Source: Dastarcus helophoroides (Eukaryota; Arthropoda; Insecta; Coleoptera; Bothrideridae). Taken from it: a stretch of 64,000 nt of DNA. The notes under the pieces are model-generated. The model searched no databases. It was not told the origin of the DNA and worked only from the letters and a program-made list of their open reading frames with translations. The position numbers and the translations under genes were made by a program. Shown one piece after another: positions 11,990 to 24,700 of this stretch. The stretch covers positions 39,204,522-39,268,521 of the forward strand of contig CM053327.1 in the NCBI GenBank assembly GCA_028583605.1, read 5' to 3'. How positions within the stretch are numbered: the stretch's first letter is position 1; every line of letters starts with the position of its first letter.

Positions 11990-14800
11990 GTGTCCAGTGG
12001 CGGCTCGTAGCCAAAACTAATGGGAGTGCTGCGACAATGTTTAGCGTTTTAAAATTTTTAAGATTTCGACTGAAAATTTCGACATTTTTAAGACGTCACC
12101 TTTCGAAAATTTCTTTAAAAACTTGACAATGAAAATTTTTGATAATGTCGCGTTTTTTGAAACGTTGGATTTTTTTCAAATTTAGGCTGAATTGCAAAAT
12201 TTATATTTTTTCTTGTAATTTCAACTTTATTTTATTTTTAAGTATTGACTTTTCTGAAAAACTGTGAATACTCTTTTAAAAATTTCTGTATTTTCGTAAA
12301 TATTTAGACTTTTTGGTATTCTGTTTTTTTTTGTAATTTATATGAAAATTAATTATTAATTTTTTTAAATTTTTACCACTATTTAAATTTTCGACTTTTT
12401 TCTAATTTTCATCTTTGTTCATAATTTTTTTTATAAAATTATAATTTTTTTATTGAAAATTTCGATTCTTAATCATTTTGACTGGTTTTTATTTAAATGT
12501 CAACTATTTTTCAAAATTTTGACTTTTTTGCGAAGTTTCGATTATTGTTTTTTTTTTTGTTGAAAATTTCGCTGCATTTTAGTTTTCGAAATTCTTTCAA
12601 AATCTCGATTTTTTTGAAAATTTTGAAATTTTATGAAATATTTGACATTTTTTCAACATTTTCATTTTTTTGACCTAAAATTTCAACTTTTTAACAAAAT
12701 GTTCCACTCCGATTCAAAATTTTAACTACCAAAAATTTAAACTTCTTCCAAAATTTTAACTTCTCAATACTTCGACTTTTGAAAACCTCGGTCTACCCGA
12801 TAATTTTCACTTGTTTTTAATATTCCAGTTTCTACATTTTGGTTTTTATTGAAAAGTTGAGTGCAAATTTCCCAACAATTAAAAATTTAAACTTTTTTAA
12901 AATTTCAAATTATTTCGTAAATTCGATAAAAGTTCTCAAATCTTTTGCAAATTTTGATAATTTTTTAAGTTCAACCCTTTCTTTTTGAAAATTTCTCCTT
13001 TTGCAAAATTTTGACTTCTTTTCGAAATCTGAAAGATTTTGGAAATTTTTGCCCTGTCAACAAATTTCGACTTTCACCTTTTCTTAAATCCGCATTTTTT
13101 TGAACTTTTCGACTTTTTATTTTAATTCCCACTTTGTTGAAAATTCCGGCCTTTTTCAAATGTTCGAATTTTTCAACATTTTAGTAATTTTCCAAAATTT
13201 AAAATTTTTGGAAATCATAAAAATTTTGCCTATTTTTTTAATTGGAACTATTTTCAAAATTTTGACATTTTTTTGCAAACTGTCGATCCTTTTATTGAAA
13301 TTTTCGACTAATATTTCGTAAAAGTTCGACTCCATTTTAAAAATTCGACTATATTTTCAAAATTTCGACTATTTTTGAAAAATTGAATTTTTGTTAAAAA
13401 GTTGAAACATTTTTTAAAATTTTATTTATACATTATTTAAAAAAATTCCAATTTAATCTTCAACTTAAAAGAGAAGATTCTTTTTAAACTTGAACTATTG
13501 AAAATTTCGAATTTTTTAAAAATTTTACCTTTTCAAAATTTCAACTTTTTGATAATTACGAATTTTTCGATAATTTTGAGTTTTCTCCAATATTTAAAAA
13601 ATTTAGCTTCTTTGAAAATTTAATTAAAAGCTGTGCAATATATTTAAAGTGTCGATATTCTTCCAAAAATTCGTCCTTTATTCACATTCCCAAAATTATT
13701 GAAAATGTCCACCATTTTCAAAATTGAAAATTGTTTTCGAAATCCTTATAATTTTTTGAAAATTTGACTTTCCATGAAAATATCAAATTTTTTTAAGATT
13801 TGACTTTTTAATATGTCTTTTCTAACAACTTTATTTTTTAAAAGTGGTAATATATTTCTTTTTAAATTTCCGAGACAAATTTAAGAGAATTCAAAATTTC
13901 TACAAGAAAAAATATTTTAAAGACAAAATCTCCAGAAAAAATCGAAATTTAAAAAAACAACTCTTTGTATAAAATGTTAAAGAGAAAAACACAAATTTTA
14001 TAGGAAAAAAAAGCAAAATTTCTTACAGAAAAATCGAGATTTGAAAAAAATTTAAAATATCTTTATAAGAGTCGAAATTTTTTGTTTTTACCAAAATGTT
14101 GAAATTTTTATAGAGCTTTCGGAGTTTTTTGCAAACATTTTTTGTCAAAACTACAAAATAAAATGAACTTTAAATTGTCAAAGTGTCGTGAAAAAACTTG
14201 ACATTTTTAAAGCAAATTATAGGAACATAAAAAAAATCTGGAGAAGTTGGAATTTCTAGACGAAATTTTAAGAACAACACTTTCAGGAAAAATGGAAATT
14301 TCGAGTAAATTTCTTTTTATAAAATATTTAGGAAAAATGGGAACTTTACAGAAAAAATTATAATTTCCTAAAAAAATCAAAATATCTGAAAAAAACTTTT
14401 TTTTATATAAAATGAGATTTGAGGTAAAAATTCGAAGATACCGTATTAACTTATATTTTTAGAGAAATAGTAAAATGCGAGATGAGTTGGATTTAGATTT
14501 TTTCTTGAAATTGTAATTATTTTCTCAAAATATTGACATTTTCAAAGAAATTTGAGTTTTTTCTTAACATTTTAATTCCTGCTGAAAATACTGGTTTCTT
14601 CCTCAAAACTTTTACAAAAATTAGTTTTTGAAAATATGATTTTGATCAAAATTAAAAATAAAATAGGTTTTTAAATGTCGCAACTTCGTGAAAGAAACCT
14701 AAAATTTCTATAAGAAGAAATTGGGGAAAATTTAAAATTTCTACAAAAAATTGTGTAATGAAAAGTGTTTAGAAAATTTTGAGAAAAAAAATTTGTAAGC
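11990..14800. repeat. A/T-rich low-complexity block with strand-composition switch
   Basis: From about 12000 to 13850 the + strand is T-rich with phrases such as ttttcgactttttt and aaaatttcgac; from about 13880 it becomes A-rich. The vocabulary is that of family beta, and the T-rich part looks like beta-type sequence in reverse orientation, too degenerate to align by eye. No gene recognised. Confidence 0.55.
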
Positions 14801-15460
14801 GAATTGAGGGTGCTTCAGTTCCACAGTGCCTTATGCCAGCCGCTACTGAAAGTGTCCGGGAATTAATCATTTAACAACTCAAAGCAACTGTCGACTTTTA
14901 CTGAGAGCGATCATTCATTTTAAAGCGACTATGAGTGAAATGGAATATCGAATATGAAATATGAATTATCATGTCTTCGACTTTGAATGAGATATGAGTA
15001 TTCATATTCCACATTTCCAAATATAGCGGCATTCGCTATTTGACTCCCGAGAAACAAAACATCATTCATTTCGACATGATTGTTTATAATCCTAAATATA
15101 GCGTTATGCGACAATTCATTGCTACCAAACAAAATCCTGTAATTAAGCAAAAGAAGCAATTTTGAAAAACCATACAAAAAGTCTTAGGAACTATTTTGGG
15201 TCCCGAAATGAAATTCGAAATAAAATATCAAAGCTGGAATAACATCCTGAATTGTTGTCAAAAATACAGTGGAACGATTCATAATCGATCATTCAATGAT
15301 CATTCGATTATTCCAAGTTATTTATTAGGTCAGAAGAATCTAGTTGCTGTGCCCAATACTACTTGTATACGAAAAAATCTTTATTTGCAATTCTTACGTA
15401 CTTAATTAAGCCTCTCTTTAATTATATTGAATTCAACATCAACAGTAAAAGACGTGGCTG
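14800..15460. other. No recognisable gene
   Basis: Unique A/T-rich sequence between the low-complexity block and the putative first exon. Short frames at 14929-15177 (minus) and 15196-15405 (plus) have no identifiable motif. Confidence 0.35.
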
Positions 15461-15766
15461 CTAATTAAAGTTCCACCTGGTCCGGAACGCGGAATCCGCC
15501 CACTCGTCCCCTCAATTATTGCAATTAAATAATCTTGAAGTGAGGATGCATCAGCCGCCCGCGTAGGCGACAATTAATAAAACCGAATGAGTGCCACCTT
15601 CGACGACTCTTATTTTTCGACTTTAATTCGACATCTTTAATTCGAGGTGGTGGCGTCGCGACATTTACTGGTGCACTTAGCTCTCTTTTGTGCCGAATCC
15701 GATGCGAATTGCATCGCGAAGGGGAAAAACCGTCGACGAGGAAGAAATAGGAAAAAAGCGGTCGCA
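15461..15766 (+). promoter_or_regulatory. Probable promoter and 5' UTR of the neprilysin-like gene
   Basis: This stretch is markedly less A/T-biased than all sequence for many kb around and lies directly upstream of the small start exon at 15767. No clear TATA box is visible, so the transcription start cannot be placed. The assignment rests on composition and on the exon-1 argument. Confidence 0.4.
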
Positions 15767-15777
15767 ATGAAAAATGG
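15767..15777 (+). CDS. Neprilysin-like gene, exon 1 (start exon, inferred)
   Basis: ATGAAAAATGG followed directly by the donor GTGAGT at 15778. It ends with two bases of a codon, exactly what exon 2 needs (it opens with one base), giving MKNG before KLKSEE. G at -3 gives an acceptable start context. No other upstream exon with this phase and a strong donor stood out, but a different or alternative first exon is possible. Confidence 0.5.
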
Positions 15778-18700
15778 GTGAGTCTACACTTTTATTATGT
15801 TATCAGGAATTTCATTTTGGAAGCATTTTAAAGAATCTAGGGTAATTTATTGTCTACCTGGAAATCCCATTTTTGAAATAGAACGATACTTTACCGGCCG
15901 TAATGACGTTTTCTTTGACATGCAAATCAATTCTCACTGAGGTTGCTGTCTCAAAGGGCGCTCGAGTATAAATTAGATCAAAGTGCAGATGCACTTTAAA
16001 GTTTGATTGACCACTAACAGTCGCTGATTGCTATTACTTTCTTATGCAGTAATACTTATTTTTATTACAAAAGAAACCAAATGCTATTTCATAAAAATGA
16101 AATAAAAGTAAACATAAAACAGTCTGTCATTAAAAGTCTTAGTTTTTTAGTTATTCAGCCACTTTTTTTTAAACAAGATAAATTCATAGAAATCGATATT
16201 AATTTCAGAGAGCAGTCACTTTCACTTTAAGTTTAGGCCAGTTTAGGCCAAATAAATAAGTTTGGTCGCGGTTTCAGGGGACCCAAATCAAATTTTGAGA
16301 AAAACTCGAATTTTATACAAGGAATTAACATTTAACTCGAAATTTTGATTTTGAAGTTGTCATTTGATAAAGAAGCATAATTTTTTAGTTTAAGCTAAAA
16401 GCTCGCACTCAAAATTTGAAAAAAAAACTCGAAATTAAGATAAAATTCAAATGTAAAAAGTAGATATTTTAAAAAAAATAAGGCAATGTTGGAGACTGCC
16501 GACAGAAGTGAAAACTTAAAATTAGGAAATAACAGCGTCTATATAGTGTAAATTGAACCGAAACTAGTAAACAAGTCAGAATATTTTAAAATTAATGCTG
16601 TCAACTTGTTTTATTTGTGGTTTGAATGCTTGTAGTCGTGTGGAAATGAATGTAATATTAATTGATAATGAAATCACTTACACATAAACTTTGCACCCTT
16701 TTTATTTATTGCACGAATGTTCAACATTTTATTAGTACTGTTATCTGTCATTTCTGGAGCACCAGAGTACCATATTTTACCTTTTTTTTAATGCTAACAC
16801 ATATTGGGATATAACATAATACATTCTCGAACGATTGAGCACTCAACCTGTTCGTCAGATAGAAACATTATATCCGCTCTTGTTCTAAAAACTATTATTG
16901 TACTGTACAGTGCGTATAATTAAACAATTAAATAATAATTAAACTAAACCACAATTTAACTCAATAGTTTTATTTAAGACACAGGTTAGTTAGCTTAGTT
17001 GTTTATGGGTACATATCACAAGCTTCACATCCTTAACAGGTCACTGGTTCGAACCCCGTTGCCGATCACGCAAGTTTAAAATTCTTAAAAGCGTTGAGAC
17101 ATTTTTGGTACTACTGTTAACATTAGAGCATGTTGGTAACGCGAAAAGATAAGTTTAACCCCTATCCAAAATTAAAAACGCTCTTAAAAAAGTTTTCACT
17201 TCAAAAATTAATTTTAATGGAACGAACTGATCCTTGGTTATCTTCAAAAATTGAAATACAAATCTTGTCTCCTGAAACCAAGAAAGATTAAAAAACCCAA
17301 CAAAGGTTGCTCTAACGCGTTTTGATAGCCAAGCTATCATCTTCATAGAGATACTACGTACTCATAGTATTGATGGAACGGACTGGTCCTTGGTTATCTT
17401 CAAAAATTGAAACACAGAACTTGTCCCCTGAAACCAAGTAAAATTAAAAAACACAACAAAGGTTGCTCTATAGAGATACTCATAGTATCTCTATCTCTGA
17501 TAGCTTGGCTATCGAAAAGCGTTAGAGCCACCGTTGTTGTTTTTTTTAATCTTTCTTGGTTTTAGGGGACAAGATTTGTATTTCAATTTTTGAACAATTT
17601 GGCTTCTGATTTGAATAAATTCCCTTTTCTTTTGAACAAATTTGCCTCCAATTTTGACAAATTTAGCAACGTTGGAAAATTTTGTATCGTTTCGCCATAC
17701 ATCGCGAATTGGACCAGCTATCTCCCTCGCGAGGATGATCGTTGGAGCGTAGATGGCAACGACAGGTCAAATTCAAAATTCCATTTTTATTTTTTTACAT
17801 CATATATAAAAAATGTAAACACAATAGAAATAATTGGAGACGTGTGCTCTCAAAACGTAAATCCACTAAAAATTTATTTTAAAAAAATCGAAATTTTTAA
17901 ATTTTGGGAAACTGGAATTAAATAATATTCTTTTTTCACTGTTGATTGTAAATTAAGAGCAATAATTTTAAAATTAGAGTAAAAATGTTGAGAAAAAAAT
18001 GTAGAAATAAAAAGAAAACATTTTTTTTTTTGTTATAAGTTCGTATTTTTTGTAACTTTGTTTCTTATTAGCGATGGAAACATTCGAAATTACAAATTGC
18101 TAGGAAAACACTCAAGTTCAAACATTTTTTTTTGAAAATTTTATATTTTTTTCTGGAATTTCTAATTTTTTGACTAAATTTAAATTATTCACTTAAAATT
18201 TTAACTTCAAAGTCAAATTTTTTGACTTTATACTCAAATTTTTGATTTTGGTCCATAAATTGCGATAGTATGCAATAAAAATATTATTTTCGAGAAAAAA
18301 TTGAAATAGAAAAATATACAGAAAAATTTGAGATTTCTAAGAAAAATCTCTGAAAAATACGAAATGCTTTAGGAAAATTTAAAAATTTTGAATCAGAAAT
18401 GCTACGTTGTAACCAAGAATTTTAATATTTTGAGAATATTTCGAGTTTTTAAAAAAATTTTTCACCTTTTTTCGGATTCTAAATTTTTTGATTTTAAATA
18501 AGTGTAATGTTTTTACCTAATGTTGAATTCTTTCGACTTGAAACGTAAACATTCAACTTTGTTTCCGAAATTCCCTAACAAATTGCTTTCCAAAATTTAG
18601 AGTTCAAATTCGAAATTTTGAGATCAAAATTCCAAGTTTTAATAATAAATCGAAATTGAGCTAAGGTTAGCTGGGAAAAATTTTCCGATTATACTTAGTG

Positions 18701-21700
18701 TTTATAAAAAATTTCGTCAAAGTCAAAATTTTGCGGTTCAAATACCAATTTCGAGAAAAAATAAATCAAAATATCGAAATGAAAATTGATATTTAGAGAA
18801 TTAAATTAAAAAGTGGAAATATTTAAAATTTCTAAACAAAAAAAAACTATATTTGGGAAAAAATTCTTTTTTTTCAATTTCAAGTACTAAAATAGTGTCA
18901 CTTTCGAAAAAAATTAACATTGAACTATTTCTGCTAATTTTAAAGTTTATTGGAATTTCAGTTCTTTCCAAATTTTAATTTGAAAGGGGCGCTTTGTTGT
19001 TGTATTTAAAAAGGTTTAAAAACATTGTTCTAGAGCTTATTTCAAAGAGCAAGAAGTCTTGCCTCTTGTTACTTTTTTCACAAGAAATCTTGCTCTTGCC
19101 AAAAGCACTTCTTGTCCTGTTCTTGCTCCCAAATTTTTTGTCTTGTTCTTGCAGCATGAACAAGGCAAAAAGAAGGAAAATCAAGACAAGAACAAGAACT
19201 TTTTTGACAAGAAATCTTGCGCTTGCTAAAAGCACTTCTTGTCTTGTTCTTGCTCACAAATTTCTTATCTTGTTCTTGCTCAAAAATTTTTTGTCCAAAT
19301 TAAAAACATTTTTTTGTTATAATTTCGTATTTTTTGTAAATTTCTATCTTACTAGCGATAGAAAAATTCGAAATTACAAATTGCTAGAAGATACTCAACG
19401 TTCAAACATTTTATCTGAACATTTTATATTTTTTGTTCTGGAATTTCTAGTTTTTTGAAATTAGAAGACTAAATTTAAATTTTTTACTTAAAAGTCTTAA
19501 CTTTAAAGTCAAATTTTTTGTCATTATACTCAAATTTTTTATTTTGGTTTAAAATTTGCGATGGTGTGCGATAAAAATATTATTTGGAGAAAAAATTGAA
19601 ATAGAAAAATATACAGAAAAATTTGAGGTTTCTAAGAAAAATCTCTGAAAAGTACGAGATGCTTTAAGAAAATTTAAAAATGTTAAATCAAAAATGATAC
19701 GTTGGAACCAAAACTTTAAATATTGTAGGAAAATTTCGAGTATTTTAACAAAATTTTTAACTTTTTTTCGGATTCCAAATTTTTAATTTTAAATAAGTGT
19801 AACGGTTTTACCTAATGTTCTACTTCAGTCAATTTTTATGACTTAAAATTCAAACATTCGACTTCGTTCTCGAAATTCCCTAAATAAAATGTTTCCAAAA
19901 TTTTCAGTTCAAATTCGAAATTTTGAAATTAAAATTCAAAGTTGCAATAATAAATCGAAATTTACCTGAAGTTAGTAGGGAAAAATTTCGCGATTATAGT
20001 TAAAATATTTATAAAAAATTCTGTCAAGGTTAAAATTTTATGTATCAAATTCTAATTTAGAGAAAAAAAAATCGAAATATCGAAATGAAATTTTGGTGGA
20101 ACGGACTGGTCCTTGGTTATCTTCAATATTGAAATACAGAACGTGTTTTCTGAAACCAAGAAAAATTAAAAAACACATCTTTCATCTTGAGTATATCTCT
20201 GAAGATGACAGCTTAGCTGTCGAAACAAGGTAGAGCAACGTTTGTTTTGTTTTTTAATCTTTCTTGGTTTCAGGGAACAAGTTCTGTATTTCAATTTTAT
20301 CGAAATGCAAGTTGATATTTAGAGAATTAAATTAAAAAGTGGAAACGTTCAAAATTTCTAAACAAAAAAAAACTTAATTTAAGGAAACATTTTTTTTCTT
20401 AAATTTTGAGTACTTAAATAGTGCCACTTTTGAAAAAAAATTATCATTAAACTTTTCCTTTTAATTTTGAAGTTTTCTGGAATTTCAGTTCTTTCCAAAT
20501 TTTAATTTGAAAGGGGCGCTTTGTTGTTGTATTCAAAAAGGTTTAAAAACATTGTTCTAGAGCTTATTTCAAAGAGCAAGAAGTCTTACCTCTTGCTACT
20601 TTTTTCACAAGAAATCTTGCTCTTGCCAAAAGCACTTCTTGTCCTGTTCTTGCTCCCAAATTTTTTGTCTTGTTCTTGCAGCATGAACAAGGCAAAAAGA
20701 AGGAAAATCAAGACAAGAACAAGAACTTTTTTGACAAGAAATCTTGCTCTTGCTAAAAGCACTTCCTGTCTTGTTCTTGCTCACAAATTTCTTATCTTGT
20801 TCTTGCTCAAAAATTTTTAGTCCAAATTAAAAACATTTTTTTGTTATAATTTCGTATTTTTTGTAAATTTCTATCTTACTAGCGATTGAAAAATTCGAAA
20901 TTACAAATTGCTAGAAGATACTCAACGTTCAAACATTTTATCTGAACATTTTATATTTTGTTCTGGAATTTCTAATTTTTTGAAATTTGAGAATTAAATT
21001 TAAATTTTTTACTTAAAATTTTAACTTTAAAGTCAAATTTTTAGTCATTATACTTACATTTTTTATTTTGGTTCAAAGTTTGCGATGGTGTGCGATAAAA
21101 ATATTATTTTGGAGAAAAAATTGAAATAGAAAAATATACAGAAAAATTTGAGGTTTCTAAGAAAAATCTCTGAAAAGTACGAGATGCTTTAAGAAAATTT
21201 AAAAATGTAAAATCAAAAACTGCTATGTTGGAACCAAAACTTTAAATATTTTAGGAAAATTTCGAGTATTTTAACAAAATTTTTAACTTTTTTTCGGATT
21301 CCAAATTTTTAATTTTAAATAAGTGTAATGGTTTTACCTAATTTTCTACTTCAGTCAATTTTTATGACTTAAAATTCAAACATTCGACTTCGTTTTCGAA
21401 ATTCCCTAAATAAAATGTTTCCAAAATTTTCAGTTCAAATTCGAAATTTTGAAATTAAAATTCAAAGTTGCAATAATAAATCGAAATTGGTCTGAAGTTA
21501 GTAGGGAAGAATCTTGCGATTAAAGTTAAAATGTTTATAAAATAATCCGTTAAAGTCAAAATTTTACGGTTCAAATTCTAATTTCGAGAGAAAAAATCTA
21601 AATATAGAAATAAAAATTGAAATTTGGACAATTAAATTAAAAAGTGGAAACGTTCAAAATTTCTAAACAAAGAAAAAACTAAATTTAGGGAAACATTTTT

Positions 21701-24700
21701 TTTTTCTCAAATTTAGAGTATTTAAATGGTGCCATTTTCAAGAAAAACCTAACATTGAACTTCTTTTTTTAGTTTTAAAGTTTTTTGGAATTTCAGTTCT
21801 TCCCAAATTTTAATTTAAAAGGAACGCTTTGTTGTTGTATTCAAAACGATTTAAAAACATTGTTTTAGAGCTTATTTCAAGAAACTATTGAAAAAAGCAA
21901 GAAGTCTTGTTTCTTGCTACTTTTTTATTTTTTAGTAAGAATTCTTGCTCTTGCTAAAAGCACTTCTTGTCTTGTTCTTACTTACAAATTTCTTGTCCTG
22001 TTCTTGCTCACAAATTCCTTGCCTTGTTCTTGCAGCATGAACAAGAAAAAAAGAAGGAAAATCAAGACAAGAACAAGAACTTTTTTGACAAAAAAATCTT
22101 GCTCTTGCTAAAAGCACTTGCCTTGTTCTTGCTTATAAATTTCTTGTCTTGTTCTGGCTTACAAATTTTCTGTCTTGTTCTTGCAGCATGAAAAAGACAA
22201 AAAGAAGGAAAACCAAGACAAGAACGAGAACTTTTTGACAAGAAATCTTGCTCTTGCTAAAAGCACTTCTTGTCTTGTTCTTGCTCACATATTTTTTGTC
22301 TTGTTCTTGCAGCATGAACAAGACAATGAGAAGAAAAATCAAGACAAGAACAAGAAATTTTCTGATAAGAAATCTTGCTTTTGCTAAAAGCACTTCTTGT
22401 CTTGTTCTTGCTTACAAATGTCTTGTCCTCTTCTTGCTCACAAATTTTTTGTCTTGTTCTTGCAGCATGAACAAGACAAAAAGAAGGAAAATTAAGACAA
22501 AAACAAGAACTTTTTTGACAAAAAATCTTGCTTTTGCTAAAAGCACTTGTCTTGTTCTTGCTTATAAATTTCTTGTCCTGTTTTTGCTCACAAATTTTTT
22601 GTCTTGTTCTTGCAGCATTAACAAGACAAAAAGAAGGAAAATCAAGACAAGAGCAAGAACTTTTTGACAAGAAATCTTGCTCTTGCTAAAAGCACTTCTT
22701 GTCTTGTTCTTGCAGCATGAACAAGACAAAAAGAAGGAAAATCAAGACAAGAAAAAGAAATTTTTTGACAGAAAATCTTGCTCTTGCTAAAAGCACTTCT
22801 TGTCTTGTTTTTGCTCACAAATGCCTTGTCCTGTTTTTGCTCACAATTTTTTTGTCTTGTTCTTGCAGCATGAACAAGACAAAAAGAAGGAAAATTAAGA
22901 CAAAAACAAGAACTTTTTTGACAAAAAATCTTGCTTTTGCTAAAAGCACTTGTCTTGTTCTTGCTTATAAATTTCTTGTCCTGTTTTTGCTCACAAATTT
23001 TTTGTCTTGTTCTTGCAGCATGAACAAGACAAAAAGAAGGAAAATCAAGACAAGAACAAGAACTTTTTGACAAGAAATCTTGCTCTTGCTAAAAGCACTT
23101 CTTGTCTTGTTCTTGCAGCATGAACAAGACAAAAAGAAGGAAAATCAAGACAAGAAGAAGAAATTTTTTGACAGGAAATTTTGCTCTTGCTAAAAGCACT
23201 TCTTGTCTTGTTTTTGCTCACAAATGCCTTGTCCTGTTTTTGCTCACAATTTTTTTGTCTTGTTCTTGCAGCATGAACAAGACAAAAAGAAGGAAAATCA
23301 AGACAAGAACAAGAACTTTTTTGACAAGAAATCTCGCTCTTGCTAAAAGCACTTGTCTTGTTCTTGCTTATAAATTTCTTGTCCTGTTCTTGCTCACAAA
23401 TTTTTTGTCTTGTTCTTGCAACATGAACAAGACAAAAAGAAGGAAAATCAAGACAAGAACAAGAACTTTTTTGACAAGTAATCTTGCTCTTGCTAGGAGC
23501 ACTTTTTGTCTTGTTCTTACTCACAAATTTATTGTCTTGTTCTTGCTCACACATTTTTTGTCTTGTTCTTGCAATATGAACAAGACAAAAAGAAGGAAAA
23601 TCAAGACAAGAAAAAGAACTTTTTTGACAAGAAATCTTGCTCTTGCTAAAAGAACTTCTTGCCTTGTTCTTGCTTTTAAATTTATTGTCTTTTTCTTGCT
23701 CACAAATTTTTTGTCTTGTTCTTACAGCATGAACACGACAAAAGAAGGAAAAGCAAGACAAGAACAAGAAATTCGTAAAGCACTAGGGGAAACAGTTTTA
23801 ATTTTTGTAAAAAAATTGAATATGGAAAGTTTAAGAGAGGACAAGGTTTTAAAAAAATTTGTACAAAAAAGTTCCCAATGTTTTAAAATTTCAGAATAAA
23901 AATCAGCCAAGAGCGAGTCAGGCTCGCATAGTTAGGATCCCGTACCAATTATTACAGTAAACAGTCAATAGACCAAATTAAATTATTTTTATTTATATTT
24001 GCATTTAAAATTTTATTCAAATTTGCTTGTGTTTTAATTAAAAAATTGTCTACTTTAAAATGCACACTTTTTTATACAATCAATCACAATGTTTATGGAA
24101 CTGGTGAATATATTGATAATGTTTCAGATAAAAAGTATTCATTCTCAATAAGTCGATGACCAACATGATTCGTGGGATTGCCTCAGATTGCGCTAAAATT
24201 CTTCCAACCGAAATTACTGCTTATCAATTTTATTTAACATTTCTTCGGCCTAGTTTGGAAATATTTAAATTTTTATTGTTTGTTGACAAAATTCTAAAAC
24301 AGTTTTTGAAATATGACTACGTGATATTTAAATTTATTTAAAACGTCACCTCATGACAGTTGACAAAATAAGTTAGTTTATTTTACATTAAAAAAATGAA
24401 AAATAGAAGACCAAAATTAGATATGAAAAAAAAATTGTTTTATTTAATAAATTATGAAAATATAAAAATATAAAAAATACATAAAAAAGGTTGTAGCACT
24501 GGACATCGATGTTTCGCTCTCCTTTGAGCTGGTCAGCATTGCATAACATGAAAAGGGAACAATGAGAAAGAAATTCTTAAAAATAAAAATTTTAAAAAAT
24601 ATAAAAAAAATAATTTAACATGAATAGACGTTTCATCAATAATTTACTGTGGTAAAAATTTAATAATGTTTTTGGTTAATAAAAGTTCACCATAAAGAAT

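Noticed and set aside
23045..23899. Long open frames (240 and 265 codons) on both strands
   Set aside because: They lie entirely in the palindromic minisatellite, mirror each other and consist of the same short peptide repeated; this is expected from the repeat, not from coding.
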